From Phycisphaerae bacterium (GTDB lineage Bacteria > Planctomycetota > Phycisphaerae > UBA1845 > Fen-1342): a stretch of 64,000 nucleotides of DNA. The translations under genes and the position numbers were made by a program. Below are positions 9,205-18,536 of this stretch, in pieces; position 1 is the stretch's first letter, and every line of letters starts with the position of its first letter. A model generated the notes under the pieces. The model had not been told where the DNA came from, did not search any database, and saw nothing but the letters and a program-made list of their open reading frames with translations. The DNA lies in contig JAGNKU010000017.1 in the NCBI GenBank assembly GCA_017999985.1, positions 1-64,000 of the forward strand, given 5' to 3'.

Positions 9205-9701
9205 CCGGCCTCGTCCTCGCCAGTCGGCACCGCCGGCGGTGTCTCTGGAGGGGGCGTCGCCGCCGGCGCGAACCAGCGCAACAACGCGCCGCAAATCGCG
9301 CCGACGGCCAGGCCGGCGACGGCCCCGCAGCCCAATCCGATGAGTAACACCATGTCGTCCGCATGACTCGACATGAACATGAGTAGCGCGTGCAGGAGAA
9401 TTGTCGAGAGTACGCCGACGCCAAACCCGACCAGGGCTCCGAGCCCGGCCAGTCCGCGTTCACTCGAGCGCCGCGCCCTCCGGATCATCACCCAACACCA
9501 AGCCACGCCCGCGAGCAGTCCGGCGAAAGCACCGCAGCACAGGCCAATCACACCAAACACCGGCGCGTCCCAACTGACCATGAATCCGTAAGCCGCCCCG
9601 GCGAACAGCCCGAAGAAGCCCGCCGTCACCGTGCCCAAGACGAGCACAATGCACGTAAAGAGGACAACGGACCGACGCGCAACGTGGGTCTCACTGCTCA
9701 T
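9201..9701 (-). CDS. Small polytopic membrane protein (paralogue of its upstream neighbour)
   Basis: A 166-residue protein with four or five hydrophobic segments rich in Gly and Ala (GLFAGAAYGFMV, GLLAGVAWCWVMI, GLGCGAVAGLAVGAICGALLRW) and a proline-rich tail. Its layout and several motifs (CWVMIRRARR, VGAICGALLR) match the next gene upstream (CQAMIARAVR, VGAICGSVCR), indicating a tandem duplication. Both ends overlap neighbouring genes by 4 nt, so it is part of a three-gene operon ending in the radical SAM enzyme. No known family is recognised. Confidence 0.7.
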   Translation of the reverse strand: MSSETHVARRSVVLFTCIVLVLGTVTAGFFGLFAGAAYGFMVSWDAPVFGVIGLCCGAFAGLLAGVAWCWVMIRRARRSSERGLAGLGALVGFGVGVLSTILLHALLMFMSSHADDMVLLIGLGCGAVAGLAVGAICGALLRWFAPAATPPPETPPAVPTGEDEAG

Positions 9702-10192
9702 GCTTCACCCCGTTTCTCGCCCGGGACTTCGGTCCACCGCGCGTTTTCCGTTCCGCGGACTGCTTGCCTGACCGCTGCCCGGCAGACGCTGCCGCAGATC
9801 GCGCCCACGACGAGCCCCGCCGGCAGGCCGACCACCATCCCAAAATCGAGCATGCCCAGACCACCGAGTCCCGCCACCCGCGCCAAGGCGATATGTAGGA
9901 CTAACGTCGATAGCGCACCGGCGACCAGCCCGCACACCGCGCCAATCCGCCCGAGCTTTCTCGGGCCGAACCGCACCGCACGCGCGATCATCGCCTGGCA
10001 CCAGAGTAGTCCGACCACGAACCCGGACCCGGCACCCCACCACATTCCGGCGGACGCGAGCTTCGCTTCGGCGCGAACACTCTCCGACACGTACATCTGC
10101 CCCGCGACACCGCCAAAGAACGCCCCTACCAGCGCGGCAACCACTGACACACCGATCGTAAGCCCCACGAGCGGCCCAACCTTGGTCTTCAT
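9698..10192 (-). CDS. Small polytopic membrane protein, first gene of operon
   Basis: About 164 residues from ATG 10192 (MKTKVGPLVG); an ATG four codons upstream (10204) is also possible. It has four or five glycine-rich transmembrane segments, including VAALVGAFFGGVAGQMYV and GLPAGLVVGAICGSVC. It is paralogous to the following gene, with which it shares a 4-nt stop/start overlap. It leads the operon that ends in the radical SAM gene. Function unknown. Confidence 0.7.
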   Translation of the reverse strand: MKTKVGPLVGLTIGVSVVAALVGAFFGGVAGQMYVSESVRAEAKLASAGMWWGAGSGFVVGLLWCQAMIARAVRFGPRKLGRIGAVCGLVAGALSTLVLHIALARVAGLGGLGMLDFGMVVGLPAGLVVGAICGSVCRAAVRQAVRGTENARWTEVPGEKRGEA

Positions 10193-10204
10193 GCTCGCTC
10201 CCAC

Positions 10205-10688
10205 CGTTCGCTGCGGCGGGCCAACCCGCCAACCCCTTCGTCACTACGTCGCTACGTCACTACATCGCTTCTTCCCGCCTGAGCATTGAAAACCAACACC
10301 TGACGACTGTCGACTCCGTTTTTTCAGCAGTGCTGGCCCTCTCTGCGTTCGCCGCGCCCTCCGCGGCTATCCTGTCCATGGAGGGTTGCATGTCCCACGT
10401 GCCCGCATCGTGCACCGTTGCCGCTCACATTGTCACCTTGTTACCTGTGGACCTCGTTACGCCGTTCCTCCGGCTGACAGCTTCAATGTCTCAATAACGA
10501 AGGATGCCAAGTAGGCCGCGCAAAATGATCCGCTTCCCCCCTGGTTCGACACGATCAGCGACGCCCGCCGCGTTTGGCGTGCAAACAGCGGCACCCAGCC
10601 CTGTGCCTGACTTGGCCCGGGCTGGGTGCCAGCGATTCTGTCGATCAGACGGCGCGCAGCTTCACGGCGCCGTCGCCGCGATTGCCCG
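10205..10688. other. Intergenic stretch, no gene seen
   Basis: This 484-bp gap separates the start of the membrane-protein operon from the end of a giant secreted-protein gene, both on the minus strand. It should contain the operon promoter near 10205-10300. Short in-frame stretches here have no family character, and I see no RNA gene or clear terminator hairpin. Confidence 0.4.
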
Positions 10689-13600
10689 CTACGGGCAGTC
10701 GATCGGCAGCGGGTTCATCGTCAGCAGCGACACGAACGGATTGATGTCGCCAAACGACGGGTACACGCCATCGCCGTTGATGTCACCGTTCGCCGGCGGG
10801 CAGTCCGGGTACGTGGCCAGCCACGTCGCGTGGTTGGACAAGTACAGCACGAACGGGTTGATGTCGCCGAAGTTGACCTGCCCGCTGCAGTCCAGGTCAC
10901 CGTAGCAGGCCGGCGGCGCCGACTGCCCGATCCACAGGTCGCGGATGTTGATCTCGTCGAAGCCGATGCCGCCCCAGTCGGTGCCGAAGAACTCGATCTG
11001 CGCCACGCGGCTGAGGTCGAAGCCGTCATCGCTGAGGTCATCGCCGACGCCGGGGTGCGCGGCGAGCTGCTGCTGGATGTTGACGTCGACGGTGAGCCAC
11101 TCCGGATACTGGTGGCCATACAGCGGGTTCGGCTGCCCGTCGATGGTCGGGTCGTAGAAGTTCGGCCCGTAGCAGATGCCCATACAGCCGCGCAGCCCGT
11201 ACGCATCGCGCAGCGTCACCATGATCGGCGCATCCTGATAGGGCTTCGGCTCGCAGTTCGGGTCCTCGGGATCGCAGCTCCAGTTCGACGCATCCTGGAA
11301 ATAACGGGCCGCGAAACGCAGATTCATGTTCGCGCCCGAGAGATCCACCGTGCCGTAGCAGGTCTTCAGCAGCCGAATCCACGGACCGTGGTACCAGCCG
11401 CCGCCGATCAGCATGTAGCCGGTCGTCCAGGTCGTCGGCGTCCCGTAGATGTCCTCGCCCACGTAGATCGAGGCGACCTCGGAGTAGCCTGACCACCACG
11501 GGTCTAGCGGGTCGACCCCGACGAGCGGCTCATAGATCACCGGGCCGACGCCGGGGTAATCGATCTGCGTATCGAGCGCAAGCTCGACCGGCAGCGGCAG
11601 GCCGCCACCGACTGTCACGACCACGTCATCCGTGTCGCGGGCGCACGGGTCGTCGCCCTGCACCTTAAGTGTGATGTAATGGACACCGGACAGCAACTGC
11701 ACGGTCGGCGTCGCGCCGGTTGCGAGCTGCGTGGAGCCTTCAAACCACGCGTAGGTGGTGGCGTTGATGCTGCCAGTGCCGTTCAGTTGGACCGCCTTGA
11801 GCTGACCGCACGTGCCCGGGACGCTCTGGTCGGGGCCGGCGTTCGCCGTCGGCGGCGGGAGCTGGATGAACGTCACGTCCGCCACGCCCATCGTGTAGTT
11901 GGCCGTGCCGCCCCACACTACGCTCTCGATGCGGAAGCCGGTGATCTGGGTCGCATCGAATTCCGGGTTCTGCTCACCCGGGTGCGGGTCGTCGATGCAC
12001 GCGGAGAGCGTGTACCATTGGCCGTCGTTGGGCACGTTGAACGGATACCCGCGATAGCCGTTGTTGGCTGTGTACAGGCGCAGCCACCAGCCAACCGTGC
12101 TGGGCAGGTCCGTGCCACCGTTGCGGAGCGTAAAGGTGAGCTTACCGCCGGTGGCGTCGAACGGGCACACGGGCTGCACGTTCAGGCCGTAGTAGCCGTT
12201 GGCGCCCTGCACATCCATCGCCACGCCAGTCTTGCCGTAAATGGTCTGAATGTAGACGGGGTACGGGCCGCTGACGCCGGCCGTGGAGTCGAAGTCGTTA
12301 AACCAGCCGGCCTCCGGGGCACCGCACGCGTCGAGCGTGATCTGCACCGTGTCCGGATCGCTGTTCACGCCGTTCGTGTCACGCACCACCAGTGAGATAC
12401 TGCTGGTCTGACCGGGCGGCAGGATGACCTGCGGCGTCGGGCCGGTGCCGATGACCTGGCTGCCGCGCGTCCACGTCCAGCTCGCGATGCTCGCGCCCGG
12501 TGCGGTCGCGTAGCTGCCGGTGCCGTCGAGCTGCACGATGCCCGGCGCCAGCGGACCCTGATCCGGGCCGGCGTCCGCGACGGGCTTGTTGATCGGCGGG
12601 ATGACGGCGCCCGTTACCCAGAACGTGGCGGTTGGATCGCTGTCGGGGTTGGTCGAGTTTGAGCAGCCCTGCTTGATCCAGACCTCGCCGTTGTGGAAGC
12701 ACGCCGCACTGCCGCTGCTGCTGAAGGCGGGCAGGATGCCGAGCGTCCACTTGTCCTGCGCGATGTCGTAGACGCCGTACCGATCGGTCACGCCGCCCCA
12801 GCCTTCGTGGTCGGCATTGCTGCGCCCAAAGAGCACGAAGACGCCGCCCAGCGGGCCGATGACCGGGCTCTTCCAGTTCGGGGGAAGCGTGACGACAGCC
12901 GACCCGTAGCCGGGCTCGATCGGGAGCGGGCCGAGGTCCTCGGCCGGAGTGAGATTCGGTGGATCCGTCCAGTCATCCCAATTCGGACCGATGTAGAAGT
13001 TTGGGCTGTACTCCGCCGGATCGAAGCGATAGAAGCGGTCGCCGGTCCCGGGCGGATTCGTCTGCCAATCATTCTTGATGCCGTAGATCATGCCGCCGAC
13101 GTTCGCCATTTGGACAACACGGCTGAACCAGTTCGAATTCTGGCCCAACATGCTGGTCTTGATCGAACTGCGCGTGCAGTACGGCGCATCCAGGTCCAGG
13201 AGGTCGATCTGCGCCAGCGCGCCGCCCTGGTTGGTATCCGACGCGTGCACATTGCTGAAGAGGTCGTTGCCGGCCACGACAAAGCCAGTGTTACCGAACT
13301 TGTCATTCGCGTGCGTGGACCAGTTGGTGGAAGCAATGTCATAGACCAGCAGTTGCCCGACATCGTTCGTACGGATGTATGCCAGCAGGCTGCCCTGCGT
13401 TCCCAGCGTCGGCGCGTAGGCCAGCGAGCCGCTCATGTTGCCCCAGTCCCAGAAGTACCCGGGCGGCGTGGCCAGCGTCTCCCACGTGCCGCCGGTGGTC
13501 GTGCGATAGAAGTCGCCGGGGCCTTTGACCCAGTACAGGTGCGTGCCCGACGAGGCGAGCGAATTGGAGAACCAGTCGCCGGTGGCCGGCCCGGTCACCG

Positions 13601-14681
13601 TGTTGAACGCGAACTGCGTGGAGCCGAAGTCGCCGACCGTGACATCCACCGTGTCGGGCGCGGTGCTCCACACGCCGTCCGCGTCGACCGCGTAGACTTG
13701 GAACGTCCGCGTTTCCTGGCACCACTTGGGCAGCGCGACCGGCGACGACTGGTCATTGGCCACGCTCGTGTTGCCTTCCGTACCGCCCGCGGGCAGAACG
13801 ACCCAGCGTTCCGTGTCGGGCGAGCCGCCCGCCGCGATCGTCGGCACGTCGCCACACGCAAACGATGCGTCCGGGCCGGCGTCCGCCGTGGGGGGCGTGG
13901 GCGCAAACGGCGTCGCCGTCACCGCAACGTTGTCGATCCGCACGATCGCCGTGACGCCCGCTGCGGCGGCGCCGCGGAACTGCAGCCGGTCGAGCTTGGT
14001 GACCGGGCTGCCGACATAGGCGTTCATCCACGGATACCGCACGCCGTTGAGCTCGCCGTACAGAAGCCGGCCCACGCCGTCGCCCAGCCCGGTGCCGAAA
14101 TAGGCAACCCACTTGTAGTGGTTCCAGCTCGTCGCGTCGGGCAGCGGACTGAGCATCTTCGGATTCACCTGCGCCTCGTTGTTCCAGCCCGGCGGCTGGC
14201 CGCTGGAACTCTTGGACCCGTACCAACTGTTGTTGATCCCCGCCGGCTCGAAGTTGTGCCCGCACATGAAGCCGATGAAGCTCGTCTCGCCATTGGCAAT
14301 GTCGAGCAGGCGCGGGCGGAAATCCATGCTCGTCATGCTCGTCGCGTTCACGACCTTCATGTCGTACTCGAAGGTCACCAGCACGCCCGTGCCGAACGTG
14401 ACAGGCGGGAACGGGTAATGGATGCGGCCGCCCGTGATGCTGGTGAACTCCACGCATTGCCCGGCGCCACCGCCGGCGTTGTCGGTGTTGATGACCGTCC
14501 CGACCATCACGCCGGTTTCGCCGTAGTACCACCCCTGCTGCCCGACGAGGGTCCCGGTCGCGTAGCCCTCGGCGGCCTCGAAGCCGATGCCGGGGATCTG
14601 CGCCCCCGCCTGACCCACCACCACGAGCACCAGGGCCACACCCGCCATCATGCTCAGCCTGCTGGCCTGTACCGTTCTCAT
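10689..14681 (-). CDS. Large secreted protein: propeller-like region, PKD-like repeats and C-terminal dockerin-like module
   Basis: A 1330-residue exported protein: a signal peptide (AGVALVLVVVGQAGA) and predicted cleavage near AQIPG. Residues 30-260 look like a lectin/concanavalin-like sandwich. Three PKD-like segments begin with TADAGPD, VADAGPD and TANAGPD. Between the first two, about residues 360-700, is a beta-propeller-like region (GMIYGIKNDWQT, DLGPLPIE, VTLPPNW) shared with the divergent neighbour. The C-terminal 70 residues hold two calcium-binding loops, GDLDCSGQVNFGDINPFV and GDINGDGVYPSFGDINPFV, as in dockerins, ending PLPIDCP. The role is probably extracellular polysaccharide or cell-surface binding. 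The ATG at 14681 is followed directly by the signal peptide. Confidence 0.85.
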   Translation of the reverse strand: MRTVQASRLSMMAGVALVLVVVGQAGAQIPGIGFEAAEGYATGTLVGQQGWYYGETGVMVGTVINTDNAGGGAGQCVEFTSITGGRIHYPFPPVTFGTGVLVTFEYDMKVVNATSMTSMDFRPRLLDIANGETSFIGFMCGHNFEPAGINNSWYGSKSSSGQPPGWNNEAQVNPKMLSPLPDATSWNHYKWVAYFGTGLGDGVGRLLYGELNGVRYPWMNAYVGSPVTKLDRLQFRGAAAAGVTAIVRIDNVAVTATPFAPTPPTADAGPDASFACGDVPTIAAGGSPDTERWVVLPAGGTEGNTSVANDQSSPVALPKWCQETRTFQVYAVDADGVWSTAPDTVDVTVGDFGSTQFAFNTVTGPATGDWFSNSLASSGTHLYWVKGPGDFYRTTTGGTWETLATPPGYFWDWGNMSGSLAYAPTLGTQGSLLAYIRTNDVGQLLVYDIASTNWSTHANDKFGNTGFVVAGNDLFSNVHASDTNQGGALAQIDLLDLDAPYCTRSSIKTSMLGQNSNWFSRVVQMANVGGMIYGIKNDWQTNPPGTGDRFYRFDPAEYSPNFYIGPNWDDWTDPPNLTPAEDLGPLPIEPGYGSAVVTLPPNWKSPVIGPLGGVFVLFGRSNADHEGWGGVTDRYGVYDIAQDKWTLGILPAFSSSGSAACFHNGEVWIKQGCSNSTNPDSDPTATFWVTGAVIPPINKPVADAGPDQGPLAPGIVQLDGTGSYATAPGASIASWTWTRGSQVIGTGPTPQVILPPGQTSSISLVVRDTNGVNSDPDTVQITLDACGAPEAGWFNDFDSTAGVSGPYPVYIQTIYGKTGVAMDVQGANGYYGLNVQPVCPFDATGGKLTFTLRNGGTDLPSTVGWWLRLYTANNGYRGYPFNVPNDGQWYTLSACIDDPHPGEQNPEFDATQITGFRIESVVWGGTANYTMGVADVTFIQLPPPTANAGPDQSVPGTCGQLKAVQLNGTGSINATTYAWFEGSTQLATGATPTVQLLSGVHYITLKVQGDDPCARDTDDVVVTVGGGLPLPVELALDTQIDYPGVGPVIYEPLVGVDPLDPWWSGYSEVASIYVGEDIYGTPTTWTTGYMLIGGGWYHGPWIRLLKTCYGTVDLSGANMNLRFAARYFQDASNWSCDPEDPNCEPKPYQDAPIMVTLRDAYGLRGCMGICYGPNFYDPTIDGQPNPLYGHQYPEWLTVDVNIQQQLAAHPGVGDDLSDDGFDLSRVAQIEFFGTDWGGIGFDEINIRDLWIGQSAPPACYGDLDCSGQVNFGDINPFVLYLSNHATWLATYPDCPPANGDINGDGVYPSFGDINPFVSLLTMNPLPIDCP

Positions 14682-15094
14682 GCTGCGTGCCTCCTGTCCA
14701 CCCCGTGACGATCTGTCACGTACACCGAACTTGTGGGCTGCGTCGCCGGTCCGCCCGGATCCCCGGCGTGACCGCGGATCGAACGGCCGTGCCGGCGGCC
14801 TCCGCCGGGCACCAGTCCCGAATGACGACGCGGGTGATCTGCCGCGTCACCCGTCCACTCTGCCATTGTACGATATCGACACATAAATGAAACCGGATTC
14901 GGCGTCGCGGCGGCGGGCAAAATCGGCGCGGCCGGGGCCTGGCGCCTGCCTGGCCCGGCGTCGGTTGCCCAAGCCCCCCAATCTGGCCCCATGGGGTGCA
15001 GTCCGGCCGCCGCCGGCTTCTCAGGCACCACCCACGGCGGTACAGTGCCCACGCACAGCCGACAGACGCGACAACCCATTCCAGGAGCAACCAC
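14682..15094. other. Divergent promoter region between two giant secreted-protein genes
   Basis: This 413-bp gap lies between the two divergent genes that share a propeller-like region, so it must carry both promoters and is a natural place for shared control. It holds an AT-richer stretch near 14868-14890 with GTACGATATCGAC, close to an inverted repeat. No operator is proven and no gene is seen. Confidence 0.35.
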
Positions 15095-18000
15095 ATGAGG
15101 AGCTTCTTGTTGGCGAGTATCCTGGTCACCATCCCGGCTCTCGCCCAGCAACCCGACGATGTCCAGATCGTTACGGCGAACCTGACGCTCGAGCAGGACG
15201 CCGTGCTGCGAACGCCGCTGGTCATCAAGGCCAGCGACATCGTCATTGACGGCAACGGCGCCACGATCCAAGGTCCGGGGCAGCCGGGTGATTTGAAGAC
15301 GTTCGTCGGCGCGGGCGTGCGCGCCGAGGGCTGCGCCCGGGTGACGCTCCGCAACCTGAAGGTCCGCGGGTTCGAATCCGGGCTCGTCGCCACGGACGGC
15401 GAAGGCTGGGTGATCGAGGGGTGCGACTTCTCCGAGAATTACCACGACCCGGACTACGGCTGGGGCGATTACCAGCGCGTGGGCGGCCTGATCCTGACGC
15501 GCATTCACAAGAGCACCATCCGCGGCAACCATGCCAACCGGGTCTGGAACGGCCTCGATTTCTGGGAGTGCGACGACAACACGGTCGCGGACAACGACTT
15601 CTCACATTGCTCGAACGTGTGCCTGAAGATGTGGACGGCGTGCCGCAATGTCGTGACCGACAACAATCTCTCATACGGCCTGCGGATCAGCCCGGGCGAG
15701 GTCCACGCCCGTGACTCGACGAGCGTGCTGATCGAGAGCGGCTCCAACGACAACCGCTACGAGCGCAACGACATCACGCACGGTGGTGACGGCGTGTTCA
15801 TCCGCGTGCTGAATGGCTGGGTCTCGACCGGCAACATCTTCATCGAAAACGACTGTTCGTACGCGAACAATAACGGCTTCGAGGCCTGGAGCCCGGGGAA
15901 CACGTATCTCCGCAACAAGGCCAACCATTGCAGCTACGGCTTCTGGCTGGGCGGCTCGGACCAAACGGTGCTGATCGGCAACGAGGCCGGCTACAACGGC
16001 CAGCCGGACGGCTTCCACAACGCACCCGAGTCGGACTTCGTCCACGGCGGCATCGTCATCGTCCACGGCACGGGCAGCCACTCCGTCATCGACGGCAACT
16101 ACTGCCATCACAACAACGGGGCAGGCATCGTCTTCCGCGGCGATCTGGGCACGGAAGGCGCCAAGTGGAAGATGTTCCATCTCATCGTCCAGAACAACCG
16201 CCTGGTCGGCAATCGCTGGGGCATTTTCGGGCGCTTCACCGACTGGCTAGACCTGGCGGGCAACACGTTCGAGGACAACCAACAGGACGAGATGTTTGAA
16301 AAGGTCACGAACCTCACGCGGCGGCCCGCGGACCCGCAGGGCAAGCCCGCGCCCACCGTGAAGCTGGAGGCACCGTCCAAGGCGCTCGTTGGCGAGAAGG
16401 TCGTCTTTGACGCCACGGGCAGCACCGACGCTGCCGGACGGCAGCTCGAGTTCCGCTGGGACATCGGGGGCACCATCGCCACCGGCCCGCGGGTCGAGCA
16501 TGTCTTCAAGGCGCCCGGGTATTACCGCGTGGGCGTCACGGCCCACAACGGCCACCTTGCCGGCCTCGCGTTCCGGGACTGCTACGCAGTGGAACGCGTC
16601 GAAGAGATCGCCACCGAGGGGCAGGCCCAGCAGTGGGACGCGCAGATGAGCGGCTGGCCGGGCCGCGTCGAGCTCGCGAACGACGACGTCGCCCTCATCG
16701 GGCAGAAGTCGCTCCGGATGCGACCGGCCCCCTACGCGGGCGCGGAAGTAGCCGCCATATTCCCGAAGGGCCACAACGCCGGCTGGAAACTCAACGACAA
16801 ACAACGCCTTTCGTTCTGGCTCAAGTTCCGCAACGAGAATAACGGCGGGTTCCAGGGGCCCAACCCCATCGTGCGGCTGCACGCGCAGAGCGGCGCGTTT
16901 ACCTACGTGCCCATTTACGGCGGCATGCCGCGCAATCTGCTGGGCGACCTGCCCTACAACGAAGCCCGGTACGGGTGGCTGCGCATCACGGTGCCGTTGG
17001 CCGGCAGCGACGAATGGATGCGCTCGGAGACCTTCGCGGGTGGCGCGCCGCCGCACGTCGACCACGGGTTGAAATTCACCACCGTCGAGACGAACGTGGC
17101 CACCCAGGAATCATGCTCGCTGGTCTCGACCGGCGAACACCTCTACCTGGCCACGGTCGAGGAAGAGCGGCTCATGCGCTCGAAGGACGGCGTCAAGTGG
17201 GACGAGCTGCAGAGCCCGGGCGCGGCGCTCGGCGGACCGGGCGGCGAATGGATGAACGGCATGCTGGCGTACCGCGCCGCGGCCGGAAAGGCCGGCAGCC
17301 TATACCTGCGGCGCCACGACCCGAAGCGCGACGAATTCGGCGACGATTTCTTCCGCCTCGTGGCCTATGACGTCGCCGGCAATACGTGGTCGTGGACGCC
17401 GACCGTCACGATCATGAGCCACGGCACGGTCGTGGTCGGCGACTACCTGTTCGGCATCGCCCACGCGGTGGGCGGCAACTACGGCGGTCCGATCTGCCGC
17501 GTGAATCTGGCCGAGCCGACGGCCAGAGAGCAGCGCAGCGTGCTCGCGCCCATGCCGGGCAAGGACGCGTGGTGGTTCAGCCGGGCGGCCCAGTTCGCCG
17601 AGCTCGGCGGCAAGATCTACGGAATCAAGAACGATTGGCAGACGCCGCAGCCGGAGAAGGCGGACGAGATCGGCGACCGGCTGTTCGTGTTCGATCCGGC
17701 CGCGTACCAGCCCTCGGAATTCAAGGGCGGGAAGGTCTGGGACGAGCAGCACTGGAAGGCGGCGAACACGCCGCTGACGGATCTCGGCCCGCTGCCGTTT
17801 GAGATTGGTCACGGCGCGGCGCTGGTCGCGCTGCCGCCGAACTGGGCCGCGGGCATCGGCGCGCAAGGCGGCCTGTTCATCGTGGCCGGCAACAGTCCCG
17901 CGAACCACGAAGGCGAGGGCATGCCGTCAAACAAGTACGCGCTGTACGACATCGCGAGCGCGCGCTGCGTGCCCGGCGTCCTGCCCAGCATCACCGGCAA

Positions 18001-18244
18001 CGGCACGGCGGCCGCTCTGCACAACGGCAAGCTCTACATCAAGCGCGGCGGGGTGAATTACGCGCCCTCGAACAGCGAATTGTGGATCGTCGAGCCGGTC
18101 TCACAGGAAGAAGCCCGCGCCGCGCAGGAGCGGCTCGCCAAGGAACGCATCACCCTGGACCGGGTGGACTACCTGAGTATCCAGTTCGATTCGTGGGGCA
18201 ACGACCCCTTCACCATCTGGATCGACGGCCTGGCATTCGAGTAA
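15095..18244 (+). CDS. Secreted right-handed beta-helix protein with PKD, carbohydrate-binding-like and nested propeller-like domains
   Basis: A 1049-residue exported protein. ATG 15095 is chosen for the AGGAG site at 15083-15087 and the signal peptide MRSFLLASILVTIPALA. Residues 25-405 form a NosD/pectate-lyase-type parallel beta-helix (repeated N-x-I/V-x-x-N turns, e.g. GNHANRVWNGLDFWECDDN), often seen in polysaccharide lyases. Residues about 420-500 are PKD-like. From about 510 a carbohydrate-binding-like sandwich starts (SLRMRPAPYAGAEV, LSFWLKFRNEN, WLRITVPLAG). Its final strands appear only at 1018-1049 (DRVDYLSIQFDSWG, FTIWIDGLAFE). The 350 residues in between are the propeller-like region shared with the divergent gene (GKIYGIKNDWQTP, DLGPLPFE, ALPPNW). 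No dockerin tail is present. Confidence 0.8.
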   Translation: MRSFLLASILVTIPALAQQPDDVQIVTANLTLEQDAVLRTPLVIKASDIVIDGNGATIQGPGQPGDLKTFVGAGVRAEGCARVTLRNLKVRGFESGLVATDGEGWVIEGCDFSENYHDPDYGWGDYQRVGGLILTRIHKSTIRGNHANRVWNGLDFWECDDNTVADNDFSHCSNVCLKMWTACRNVVTDNNLSYGLRISPGEVHARDSTSVLIESGSNDNRYERNDITHGGDGVFIRVLNGWVSTGNIFIENDCSYANNNGFEAWSPGNTYLRNKANHCSYGFWLGGSDQTVLIGNEAGYNGQPDGFHNAPESDFVHGGIVIVHGTGSHSVIDGNYCHHNNGAGIVFRGDLGTEGAKWKMFHLIVQNNRLVGNRWGIFGRFTDWLDLAGNTFEDNQQDEMFEKVTNLTRRPADPQGKPAPTVKLEAPSKALVGEKVVFDATGSTDAAGRQLEFRWDIGGTIATGPRVEHVFKAPGYYRVGVTAHNGHLAGLAFRDCYAVERVEEIATEGQAQQWDAQMSGWPGRVELANDDVALIGQKSLRMRPAPYAGAEVAAIFPKGHNAGWKLNDKQRLSFWLKFRNENNGGFQGPNPIVRLHAQSGAFTYVPIYGGMPRNLLGDLPYNEARYGWLRITVPLAGSDEWMRSETFAGGAPPHVDHGLKFTTVETNVATQESCSLVSTGEHLYLATVEEERLMRSKDGVKWDELQSPGAALGGPGGEWMNGMLAYRAAAGKAGSLYLRRHDPKRDEFGDDFFRLVAYDVAGNTWSWTPTVTIMSHGTVVVGDYLFGIAHAVGGNYGGPICRVNLAEPTAREQRSVLAPMPGKDAWWFSRAAQFAELGGKIYGIKNDWQTPQPEKADEIGDRLFVFDPAAYQPSEFKGGKVWDEQHWKAANTPLTDLGPLPFEIGHGAALVALPPNWAAGIGAQGGLFIVAGNSPANHEGEGMPSNKYALYDIASARCVPGVLPSITGNGTAAALHNGKLYIKRGGVNYAPSNSELWIVEPVSQEEARAAQERLAKERITLDRVDYLSIQFDSWGNDPFTIWIDGLAFE

Positions 18245-18536
18245 GCGGCCGTCGCAGCGCGACCGAAGAGCAGGCCTCCATTTACCAGTAGCGGTGTCCC
18301 CGCGGGTACGTGCGCCCCCGTGGCGGCGGCAGGCGCAGCGCGCGGCACGGCGCGAATGTAAAGAAGCGTCAAGCCGCTTGTTTTTCGCATTCTGGCTTCA
18401 TTAACATCGACCGTAGCAGGGCCTGCGGTCGGGGACACTCCCGCGGCACGTGGCGATGAGCGGTGCAACGACTCTCGCCGGCGCCGCTGTTCCCGGGGGT
18501 GGGGTCGGCCGCGGCGACACCGGAAGGAGACGCAAC

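Noticed and set aside
12693-14708. 671-codon plus-strand frame
   Set aside because: Antisense to the giant secreted protein, which has a signal peptide and domain motifs.
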